This document shows, piece after piece, positions 47,481 to 57,281 of a stretch of 64,000 nt of DNA. The stretch spans positions 2,232,001-2,296,000 of the forward strand of contig CM042982.1 of assembly GCA_023678885.1 (NCBI GenBank). The letters are read 5' to 3'. A program made the translations under genes and the position numbers. Origin of the DNA: Pogostemon cablin (taxonomy: Eukaryota > Streptophyta > Magnoliopsida > Lamiales > Lamiaceae). Below the pieces are notes generated by a model. The model did not search any database, was not told the origin of the DNA, and saw nothing but the letters and a program-made list of their open reading frames with translations. The stretch's first letter is position 1; every line of letters starts with the position of its first letter.

Positions 47481-47606
47481 GGAGTTACAAGAAGATGTTT
47501 GAGGTTTCTTTGTTGTTAATTAGTGATTTATAATCCAAATGATTTGAAAGTCGATCAACAACCAACATTGCAACAAGTGTTTGAGCCTTGAGATCTTTTT
47601 CCGCAT

Positions 47607-47783
47607 TTGCTCTTGAGCTACAACGAGCTGTCTCCAACACTCAAACACTTCCTTTCATATTGCGCCGTCTTTCCTAAAGATACAATGATCAGTGTAAAGT
47701 GTCTGACAGAAGATTGGATTGCACTTGGTTATTTGGGGCCTAATATTGGTGAGATGGAACTCAAAGGGAGGCAGATATTTGAA
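47607..47783 (+). pseudogene. NLR (NB-ARC) disease-resistance gene fragment
   Basis: The frame reads LLSYNELSPTLKHFLSYCAV, then FPKDTMISVKCLTEDWIALG, then EMELKGRQIFE. This is the end of the NB-ARC domain of CC-type NLRs (LSYNxLP..LK.CF.YCA.FPKD ... W.A.G). At GRQIFE it joins abruptly to AATTCAATTTCTAACG, which is unit-derived non-coding DNA shared with 43,395. Only about 60 residues survive and no P-loop or LRR is nearby. Opposite orientation to the P450 and family S genes. Confidence 0.88.
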
Positions 47784-48100
47784 ATTCAATTTCTAACGAT
47801 TTCGTTTTTTTTTTTATTTATATACTACAATTATATCTACGTCTCTTCATTAATTTCCAACTATTTCCCAATAGTTTAAGCATGTAATATATACTAAAAG
47901 ATATCTACATTCCAGCTATTGTGATCGTATTTAATATACGAATGTATGGAATGGTTAGATTTTGGATCCCCCCATGTGCGAGTATTATATTATAAAGAAA
48001 AACATAAAATAATTCATAAGTCAAGATGTGTAATTTTTTTATATTAATAGAAAATTCACTAAAACTTCTCAAACAAAGTGCGTAAGATCTTAATCATTAG
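47784..48100. repeat. Segment duplicated from 43,395-44,140
   Basis: AAATTCAATTTCTAACGATT through TACATTCCAGCTATTGTGAT and TGGAATGnTTAGATTTTGGA to AATTCATAAGTCAAGA is common to both places; the copy here lacks the LINE insert. It is part of the tandem duplication that also carries the family S gene. Confidence 0.9.
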
Positions 48101-48469
48101 TTTTTATTCGTATAAGCTTAGGAATTCTTGTGTCTTATATCCCACTTATTCTCTCCAGATTAGTAAGGTTAATCAATATCACAACCACATTAAACTTTGA
48201 TTCGATCCGTTGAAAACCTACTATCCACACCATGTTAATTAGATGAGTATCAACTCTAACCACATGGATTGATCACTACTCTGAATCAAACCAATTGTCA
48301 ACATTATGATAATTAATATAGAAGTAAATGTATCGATTATCTGATTCAGTTCTCTTTAATAATTTAAGTTTTACTACTAGAGAAATTGGTTAACAACGAT
48401 ACTGAAGAAGGTACAAATTGAAAAGCAGGCAGTGCAACCAAAAGAAAATAGCAGGCTAACAGAATTCAG

Positions 48470-48746
48470 TTATTTTCCGGTCCGGAGATCCCTGAAGTAC
48501 ATACCGGGATTACTCTCAAAAACGGCTCTCGGGATCACGTAGTTCCTTCCGGGAGCTTTCATCATCTTCACCAACGCTCCCCCAATATACTTATATACCA
48601 CCACCAGAACTACGGCGGCGACCAGATACGGCGCAGCGGTGTGGAGCCATTTTTTGATCATCTCAACCCTTGTTCCCGGCGGAAAGACTTTATCAAGCCA
48701 ATCCAACCCCTGTGCGCCGTACACTTTTCGGGCATTATGCAGCTGG
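48470..48746 (-). pseudogene. Family S membrane protein, 3' part, separated by copia insertion
   Basis: Encodes the last repeat block (YGAQGLDWLDKVFPPGTRVE), a membrane segment (PYLVAAVVLVVVYKYIGG) and the tail VKMMKAPGRNYVIPRAVFES ... YFRDLRTGK. The gene is cut at 48,746/48,747 by the retrotransposon. Its 5' part is at 53,549-54,123. An ATG inside the LTR (48,769) now opens this frame, adding seven LTR-derived codons. Confidence 0.88.
48742..48746. repeat. Target-site duplication of copia element (left)
   Basis: GCTGG immediately before the 5' LTR, repeated at 53,549-53,553 after the 3' LTR. Confidence 0.9.
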
Positions 48747-49205
48747 TGTTGGAAATTATTAATTTCCATTATAATCTAATTGTGGGCAATATATTATTAT
48801 ACAATTATATTAGCTATTCAATTATTTTATGGACTTAATTAAAGTGATCCAATTAAGATTAAAAGTCCATGGAGTATAATCATAATTAATATGGGTCAAA
48901 TGAGTAGATACTCAATACTACGTGATTAGGTGATTATGGGTGGTCTAGTCAAGTAGTATATAAAGGTTACCCGGTTATGGTCCCCAAGATATTAAGCCGC
49001 ACATTGTCTTCCCTTCTCCCCGGAGGGATTACTACGGTCCCCATAAAGGAATTAGGAGGGCTTAGTTGAGGAAGACCATACAACCACTGATCCTGAGTTC
49101 GTGTTCCGCCTAGAGACTCATATGGACTAAGGTACGCTTCCACTTTACGGTTTTGATCTCGATTTATCATAATAGGGTTAAAGTTTCATAGATTAATTTC
49201 CTACA
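48747..49205 (+). repeat. 5' LTR (459 bp)
   Basis: Starts TGTTGGAAATTATT and ends TTTCCTACA. TATATAAAGG at about 48,957-48,966 is the likely TATA box. It differs from the 3' LTR by about 12 substitutions and one 4-bp indel (ATCG missing near 49,021). Confidence 0.95.
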
Positions 49206-49220
49206 AGTGGTATCAGAGTC
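49206..49220 (+). other. Primer-binding site
   Basis: AGTGGTATCAGAGTC directly follows the 5' LTR, complementary to the 3' end of initiator methionine tRNA as in most plant copia elements. Confidence 0.88.
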
Positions 49221-50109
49221 ACCCTATTTATGATTCTCTGAGATATGTAAAATTAAAGGTTTAAAGGTTGACATTTTGATTAAGTTTCTTGACTATTCGT
49301 GATCCAGTTTTGCGTGTATTTATTAATTAAGTTGAATACACATCTGAGGATGGTGACTGGATTTGTTTATGTACTTTAATTCAAATGTTATTGGTAACAT
49401 CTTTGGAGAATTAAAATTATGGATTGGATCAGTTTAATCGCATAAATTGGATCTAGTTTCGAAATAATAAGGTTAAATTTCAGCGAATTATGTTTGAAAT
49501 AAATGATCAGCCTTTTTTGATTTGATAATCGAGATATACAATGTTTACGTGATTGAATGCGGTAACGCAATTATACTTGTTCGGTAATCTTTGGAGATCA
49601 ACTAATGGTCAAAAGTTGATTTATTGTTATAGAATTGTATTTAATAAATTGTTGGTCACTTAGGGTTGGACATGCAAATAATTTATTGCATTCTTGTTTT
49701 GGCAAACACTGTTTTACAGTGACTATTATTCAATAAAATTTGTTTTGAGACATCTACTCGTTTCAATATATGAGAAAGGGTAGTGATATTTGGTGATTAT
49801 GATTTTAAGTATATTATATTAATTACTCGGTACATATATACGCACCATATTCTGATGGTAATGAAAAGAATATTTGCCAATTTTGTAATGAATAATATTA
49901 AATTGGGATTTTGGAATCCCTAATTAAGTAAAGGAGATCTTTCATCATTATAGGGTAATGAATCATCTAATATTTCTATTTGGTTAAAGGAATAAAATTA
50001 AATTAAATTGGGAAGACAGTTAAATGTCGTTTAATTAAATTAAATATTTTAATATTTATTTAATTAGTCTAGTAAACCTTCAATCTAGTCAATCGAAGCA
50101 CCATGTTGC

Positions 50110-50650
50110 CACAGCAATATCGTGTGTGGAGAAAAGCTTTATTGAAATTACATAGATGGGTGTGATATTATTTATGTGTTCTGTGTTCGGCCCACAGGTA
50201 GACACAGTTTGACAGAATAATAACACACATGTGATAATAAGTATGTGATAATTATTTGGATTATTCATGTGAACATGAGTCGGTCCACAGATAGACTCTT
50301 GTTTGACAGAACTTATTGTCAATACTTGATTGTTACACCAAGATTACCCATGCAGTTAATTTTTGTCCATAGACGAGGTTAATGTTGCACAAGGTGTCTT
50401 GTGATGGGTCCCTAATTAATAATGTTGTGCGAGTATATTTTCATGCGGGTATTGATCGGCCCATATATAGATTAATATTTGGCAAAAATACACAAGCACC
50501 TGTGGTGGTAAATATGTGACGATTATTTGTTTAACATGTGAGTAATAAGTCGGCCCAAAGGAAGACTATTGCTTGATAGTTTTATTGTCAGTATTTGACT
50601 ACTACGTAGAGAGTGTCACTTACAAGTTAGTATTGTTGTCATTGGACTTG
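50110..50650. repeat. About 270-bp tandem duplication in retrotransposon leader
   Basis: The motif CGGnCCA-n-AGA-n-TTTGACAG occurs at 50,188, 50,281, 50,457 and 50,551. The spacing (93, 176, 94) shows two copies of a 270-bp unit, each with two motifs. It lies in the untranslated region between the primer site and where gag would be. Confidence 0.8.
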
Positions 50651-53073
50651 ATACTAATGATGTGATAGATTCCTTAAGATGATTCTAAACTATTTAAAAT
50701 TTGAAAGATTATAAAGTTTAGTGCAAGCATGATAATCATTTTGGATTAATTCTCTATACAATTAAGAAGTCTATTAATTAAGTTTAACCTATGTCAACAA
50801 CAAAATTATACATGATGAGAACTTCAACAATAAGAATGAACTAATAAGTTTCTAACAAACTCTGTCTCAATAAAGTATAAGGGCAACAAAGAAATATCAG
50901 TTTGGAAAGCTGTTAAAGTATAACCTTTCGTTTTCTCCTAAAGGCTTGTGGAATTGTTTTAAAATACACCACATTAAGATTACTTAGTATGAATGGTGTT
51001 GTGATGTAGTTAAAAGACAAAAATAGTACTCCACAATATATGGTTACTAATTGGAGAAATACTAAAGATTTCAGCTTATGGTCTCAATAAAGTTCCAACC
51101 AAAGTAGTTGTGAGAACTCTTTGAGTTTCACATATGGTGATACCCAACTAAGGCTAGATCATTGGAATCTACTAAAGAAAATTGGATTCAAATAGATACA
51201 AGCTACTTTATTGGTATTAAATAAAGATAAATAAGTTTATGATCTAATTGATCGGATCATATTTGAGACGGGTAATACGGTATTATGTGAGGAAGTTGAT
51301 TTTGGGGGAAGAATAATATTAGAGACATTGTCCTTAAGGGGAGTCGATTTGATCCCCACTTATGCTTTAAAGAATTGGTGCAAATTCAGAATAACGATAT
51401 GACAATGTCAATAATATTTAAGGAATAACAAATTCAACAACCTCAAGAATTAATGTTACTAAGAAAACCACTAGAGTTGGGTGAAAGACAATTCGAATGA
51501 TTATGTGGTTTTTCTCTTAAATAATGAGGACACTATAGAATTAATGATAGAACATTCAAACAATGTTCATCAAACCATGAAAGGTCCAATTACTCCAAAG
51601 TGTGTTAATGCTATAAGTTATGAGTATAAATCAATACAAGATGATTAGATTTTCATCTTGATATAGGATTATACTCAAAAGGGAATGAAGTCATTATTAT
51701 AAGATAATCGTGACATTAGTAACACATTTTGATCTTGAATCATATTATATGGATGTAAAGATAAAGTTCTTTGATCGCAACACTGATGATACGATCTAAA
51801 TGGTTTAAGAACTAATAGGAAATCCATCTATGCATTCAAGCAAATTTTTTTCGTAAAGGAATCACAAGTATCATCATGAAGTAAGTGTCTCATTTGGTTT
51901 TGAGACAAATGTAGATGATTATGTGATTCAGTGGGAGAATGTTTAAGTTAAACTAAGGGAGACAAGTGCAGTCTCAATCAGGTGCCCTAAAGTTAAACTA
52001 AAGATTTAAGAAATGTAGAAACATTCCATATTCATTGGTTGTTGGAAGTTGTTGTATGATGAGGTCTCTACAAGACCTAATTTGACTTATGTTGTTGGTA
52101 TATTAAGTAGACATTTAAGTAACTCTAGTATGGATCTTTATAAAGTATGTATAGAGAACTAAGAATAATATGCATGTACATCAGGGATCAGATTTGTTAG
52201 AGATCATGAAGAATTCTGATTCTGAGTTTGTTGGATGTCAATACAGTATAAGATCCACTTTAGGCTATATTTTCTGTTGGTCGGAGAGCTATACAAGTAA
52301 AAGTATTAAGCAAACACTTTAGCTCATTAACCATGACAACATAATTAGTAGCACACTAAGGGCATTCAAACATGAAATAAAGGTTGCGAAGATTTGTCAC
52401 ATAAAGTTCATTGTGACAGTTAGTTCGCAGTAAAGTATTTATGACAAGAATACTTATAAGTCAAACAAATTGACATAGAATTCTTGGTTGTTAAAGAAAG
52501 TGTTTTGTGTAGATAAAATTTTAGAAGAGCATATTATGATAGACTCTAAATATGGATCCACCAATTATGTATTCAACGCCCTGCAATTTTATGAGCTAGC
52601 TAATCATGTGGGTGTTATATGGTTTTAGAATACATTAGTTCAGTGGGAGTCTATATTTATTGTTCTTTAAAGTTTTCAAAACACTTTGATTTGGATAATT
52701 CAGTTTTCTGCAGAATAAAGTTCATGGCTTTGAATTCATTGTGAATTCACTTAAGTAATTTCATTTTGTAATATTTTACATTATGGATTGATCTCACTAA
52801 AGACTAAAGTTGGACCAGTTGGAAATAGACATGATGTTGATCACATTTGACATGTAATTTCCATGCTACTCACCATATTTGATCTATGTCATTGAGTATA
52901 TTGATATGGTGATTGTCGGGGTTTAATCACGATTTATAATGTGGTGAATGCCGCGGTAGTTCCATATTAGTATATGAGATGGACCAGATTGTTAAGTATA
53001 GTCTGAAGAGGAATAGCATAAAGTTGCGCAACTAAGGACTCTTGATATAATTGCTAACGGAAAATATATAGCC

Positions 53074-53085
53074 CAAGTGGGAGAT
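53074..53085 (+). other. Polypurine tract
   Basis: CAAGTGGGAGAT immediately precedes the 3' LTR. Confidence 0.75.
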
Positions 53086-53548
53086 TGTTGGAAATTATTA
53101 ATTTCCATTATAATCTAATTGTGAGCAATATATTATTATACAATTATATTAGCTATTCAATTATTTTATGGACTTAATTAAAGTGATCCAATTAAGATTA
53201 AAAGTCCATGAGCTATAATAATAATTAATATGGGTCAAATGAGTAGATACCCAATACTACGTGATTAGGTGATTATGGGTGGTCTAGTCAAGTAGTATAT
53301 AAAGGTTACCCGGTTATGGTCCCCAAGATATTAAGCCGCACATTGTCTTCCCTTCTCCCCATCGGGAGGGATTACTACGGTCCCCATAAAGGAATTAGGA
53401 GGGCTTAGTTGAGGAAGACCATACAACCACTGATCCTGAGTTCGTGTTCCGCCTAGAGACTCATATGGACTAAGGTACGCTTCCGCTTTACGATTTTGAT
53501 CTCGGTTTATCATAATAGGGTTAAGGTTTCATGGATTAATTTTCTACA
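53086..53548 (+). repeat. 3' LTR (463 bp)
   Basis: Starts TGTTGGAAATTATT and ends TTTTCTACA, followed by GCTGG. It retains the ATCG missing from the 5' LTR. Confidence 0.95.
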
Positions 53549-54123
53549 GCTGGTTGATCTTCTCAGCCCTTGCTCCCGGAGGAAAGACTTTATCGAGCCA
53601 ACCCAACGCCTCTCCGCCTGATTTTTTCAGTGCATTTTGCAATTGGTTGAGCTTCTCAGCCCTAGTTTCCGGCGGAAAGAGCTGCCAATTTATTTAGGGC
53701 ATTTTGCAATTGGCTGAGCTGCTCAGCCCTAGTTTCCGGCGGAAAGACTTTATCGAGCGAAGCCAACCCCTCCCAATTTATTTAGGGCATTTTGCATTTG
53801 GTTGAGCTGGTCAGCCCTAGTTTCCGGCGGAAAGACTTGATCAAGCCAAGCCAAGCCAAGCCCTGTTCGCCGAATTGTTTCTGGGCATTTTGCAATCTGT
53901 CGAAGAAATCGGCCCTGGTTTCCGTCGGAACGACTTGATTAAGCCAAGCCAGCGCTTGATCGCCGGATTTCACAACGGAAAACTGCGATTGCTTGATAAT
54001 GTCCATTATTTCCGGCGAAAATGTTTCAAAAATCCAAGCGAGCGCCTCGATTCCCATGTTTTTCAAAGTTAGTACAGCTTCCATCAACGTCTCAACAAGA
54101 GACTTTACTGCCGCTTCCTCCAT
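53549..54123 (-). pseudogene. Family S membrane protein, 5' part with about five tandem repeats
   Basis: Starts MEEAAVKSLVETLMEAVLTL. Two repeat blocks follow in frame (GDQALAWLNQVVPTETRADF and the start of GEQGLAWL). Then a run of CAAGC units at 53,842-53,862 shifts the frame. Further decayed copies of the 90-bp unit follow, each centred on a CAGCCCTnGTTTCCGGnGGA-type block at about 53,564, 53,657, 53,724, 53,812 and 53,910. The spacings 93, 67, 88 and 98 are mostly not multiples of three, so the frame is broken repeatedly. The copia element cuts the gene at 53,549. This was the longest member of the family in the window. Confidence 0.88.
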
Positions 54124-55270
54124 GCTCTCTCTCTTCGGATTTAAGTAACCTTGTGAATTATAGTAAATAATTTAAGTGTTGTTTCCTTCTCATTATGAGA
54201 ATCTCATATACTCCCTCGTGCCACTTAATTAATGATTGCATTTATTTTTTTTAATAGGGAGTAGTATTTTAACCTAAGTATCTATTATTTTGGTATATTA
54301 TTTTATGTGTCATAGTGATTGATACAGCAGGAATAAATTCAACTATTCCAGAGGTTTAGGCTCTAGGGTATATTTTCTCTCTTCTACGTGTTTAATCTTT
54401 AGGGTAATGTTTAAGCTTTAGGATATATTTTCTCTCTTCTACGTGTAATCCATCTAACAGTACGAAAGATGAGATGTATCAAAATGACACAAATAATTTG
54501 AGATGGTATTTTAACGTGCAATGTGTTTTAGAAGATACTTCTATAATTTTGATGTATATCAGTATATATATATATAGAGAGGGGGATAGTCTTATAAGTG
54601 ATTTGTGTGTATCTATAGGGATATATTTAATTATTTTTATGTGATTTTATATACTATAAAATTTAATTATTGAAAAGTTAAAATTTGAAATATGAAACCA
54701 TTTTGAGTCTGAGGGACTAGAGAGTATATATAGATTATTTTTAAGGACTTTAGTTTTTTTTTTAGTTATTTTATTTGATTTATGTTGTCTATTGATAAAA
54801 GTTTGAATTAAAAATCATAATCAAGTGCACCGCTAAGACTCGCAAGTAATGGAAGAATAAAAAGTTAAAAATCACCGATTCCTAGGCAGGACCGTGGGGG
54901 CCTAATGGGTACACCATAAAAAGTTAAAATTAGTGAAATGATGGTTCCAAGAAATTGCCAACTTCTTGGAAATTGACAAAGCTAATTAAGGCAATTAAAT
55001 AGGTAGATAAAAATATTAAAATAGTGAAAGTTGAAGCATCACAGTATGGCAAAGATTTTGTCAGAGGCATACCAAGCGATGCTCCCTCCATGCCACAATT
55101 ACATTACTACTCCATAAGTTTTATTTATTTTACATAGATTAAAAAAATAATATTTTTAATACTTATTGAGTTAAAGAATATATTATTTTAATATATAGTG
55201 GATAATTGTATTAATATTGTATGTGAGTTTATTTTATTAATTATTTTTTTAATCCTATTTACCCAAATAT
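54124..55270. other. Duplicated-unit intergenic DNA
   Basis: No gene. 54,945-55,040 (TTCCAAGAAATTGCCAACTT) is homologous to 45,075-45,160 of the other unit. GAGAGGGGGATAG near 54,577 follows a short TA run. Confidence 0.55.
54887..54917 (+). mobile_element. Possible SINE 3'-end remnant
   Basis: GGCAGGACCGTGGGGGCCTA followed by ATGGGTACACCAT resembles the last 40 bp of the SINE at 46.1-46.4 kb. Too short to be sure. Confidence 0.5.
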
Positions 55271-55500
55271 TACTCCCCAGTCTGTCGGAAAAATAAATAT
55301 TTTGCTATTTTAGACGTTCGTATCAAAAGTATATATTTCTCTTTTTAAACACATGAAATCCACACACATCACTAATACATTTAATAAATGAGTCTCACAC
55401 ACCTCACTAATATAACTACACACTACACATTAAATAATAATAATTTTTAATTCACGTGCAAAAAATAAATGTATACCTATTTATCGGATGGAGGGAGTAT
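55271..55500. mobile_element. Stowaway-like MITE
   Basis: Ends TACTCCCCAGTCTGTCGG and CGGATGGAGGGAGTA. Interior ATGAAATCCACACACATC and AATTCACGTGCAAAAAATAA (second subfamily). Confidence 0.85.
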
Positions 55501-55600
55501 TTTTAAAGCAAGTGAGCTATATCACGTAGCTTGAATATCAATTTTAACATGAATCACTGTTACATCAAAACGACAATAGAAAAAAAAAGAGAAATATAAA

Positions 55601-55940
55601 AAAAGAATAAAAACCAGTTAAGATGATATGAGTCACCACATACGTCTTGTCCAATTTAGAACCTATATTTTGTTTTAGGATATATTAAAATAACAAAATG
55701 TATATCTTATTCTGGAATGTAAGAAAGTAGCATTTAATTGAAAAATAATATTTAATTAGTAAAAAATATAATAATATTGTAAATTATTTTCTGAATCATC
55801 TGTAATATAAATAAAAATTAATAATATTTAAAAATAAATAAAAATATCAGCCATGAAAGCGAAAAGAGTAAACCAAACGCTGTCACTAATGAAAAGAAAG
55901 AAAAATTATTGGTCACCATGAATAAAGAATAAAGGAACAC
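55601..55940. repeat. Segment duplicated with 45,545-46,450, without its insertions
   Basis: ATGAGTCAC, TTGTCCAATT, AACCTATATTTTGTTTTAGGA, ATGTATATCTTAT, TTTTCTGAATCATCTGTAAT, CATGAAAGCGAAAAG and GCTGTCACTA follow the same order as in the other unit, but without the Stowaway and the SINE. Confidence 0.93.
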
Positions 55941-57281
55941 AAAGTAGATTATTATTTAAGAATTGTTTTAACTTAACTGACTTTCAAACTACCTCTTAGT
56001 TTTCAATAATTCCTCTATTACTTTTTTAAAGGGCAAAAACACACTTTTATTTAAATTATTTTTTTAATTGAAAAAAAATAATTATTAATATCAAATATAT
56101 AAATATCTTAAAATAGATTACAATGTACGGATTAAAATTTAACAGAGACAAATTTTCTTGTGAGACATTATATATGTGAGACGTGTTAGAGTATGCATAT
56201 TATATAGATAAAATATGTTTAATGGTTGTTAAAGTATGTTTTCTAAAATATAATAAATGATAAATTAAAGTATGATTTTAGGGTGTTATAATATGATTCA
56301 TTATTGACATATTTTAACTATAAATAAACATATTTTACCTATATAATATAGTAATGGATCAACCCGTCTCAAAAAAAACTCGTCTCACGAGAGAGTTTCT
56401 AATTAATAGATTATCATTCCAGTGAGAAATTCTATGATTTCTACTCTATTCACGAAAAAATATTTCATTTGTCAATTTTTTTCATCTTTTAGTAAATTTT
56501 AAATTCTCCACTTCAATTCATCTACCATTTTGTTTACTTCATTAATGAAATTAAAAAAATTTAACTTTTTGTAATTTCTAAATAAACCGAACTGTATAAT
56601 CCAACTTATAGCCATAATTCTCCCTCTTCTACTGTAGAAAAGTTTGCAAAAATATAGGAAATGAATCAAAAGAAGCCACAATAAAACAGTGTTCCAACCC
56701 TGACCGATTTCTATTCACATATCGATATGGGCAAATTAGCATTCAAACAAGACTAAAAGATTAGATGCATCACCACGAAAACACAAGTCAGATCATTATT
56801 AGGAAGAGAAATACTTTTACACTGCATCAAAGTCTTTTTTGTAAGTAATCACTCTTTCAAAACTCTTTATGGATGAAAGATGATCTTATTAGGAATACTA
56901 CTAAACCATATATCAAATATATCTCATATTCAAATCCTCATTATTATAGTCACTAATTTTCAAAAGAAGATGTCTTTTATTCATAAACTTGTTTATTTTC
57001 TTTTTTTAATAAATCTTCCTTCCAACTATCACTTCGATATAAATTAAACGAGTTTAGAAACCAGAAAATGACTAATTTTGTACATATATCTAATAAGAGA
57101 ACAAATACATCATCAAATAGACACTTAACATCTCTCACATGGACACTGTCTTTTGCTTCCTTCACATAACTTGATTTCACACCAAAATGCTGCTACATGT
57201 TTTAATTACACCCAACTTAACTACATACTCAGTGCAATATTTGTCCATTAAAGTAAAATAAAAATAAAAAAATGAATTAGG
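55941..57281. other. Gene-free stretch downstream of stress protein gene
   Basis: Contains one M1 MITE (56,147-56,401). Short minus-strand frames at 56,499-56,681 and 56,977-57,180 have no recognisable product. Confidence 0.5.
56147..56401. mobile_element. Mutator-type MITE (family M1), copy 4
   Basis: Begins GACAAATTTTCTTGTGAGAC and ends CGTCTCACGAGAGAGTTTCT. Flanking 9-mers TTTAACAGA and ATTAATAGA agree at 7 of 9 positions. Interior motifs as in copy 1. Confidence 0.82.

Larger units (their letters stand above)
48747..53548 (+). mobile_element. Copia-type LTR retrotransposon, non-autonomous or dead
   Basis: A 4.8-kb element with 459- and 463-bp LTRs, a 5-bp target duplication GCTGG, an initiator-Met-tRNA primer site after the 5' LTR and a purine tract before the 3' LTR. 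The 3.9-kb interior has no long open frame; stops occur throughout all plus-strand frames. Faint similarity to the C-terminal RNase H region of copia polyproteins can be seen around 52,310-52,640, which is the basis for calling it copia. With about 12 LTR substitutions the insertion is fairly young, while the interior is far more decayed. Confidence 0.9.

Noticed and set aside
49021..49170. Frame reading LSPYESLGGTRTQDQW in both LTRs
   Set aside because: Present only because the LTRs are repeated; antisense to the element and with no homology.
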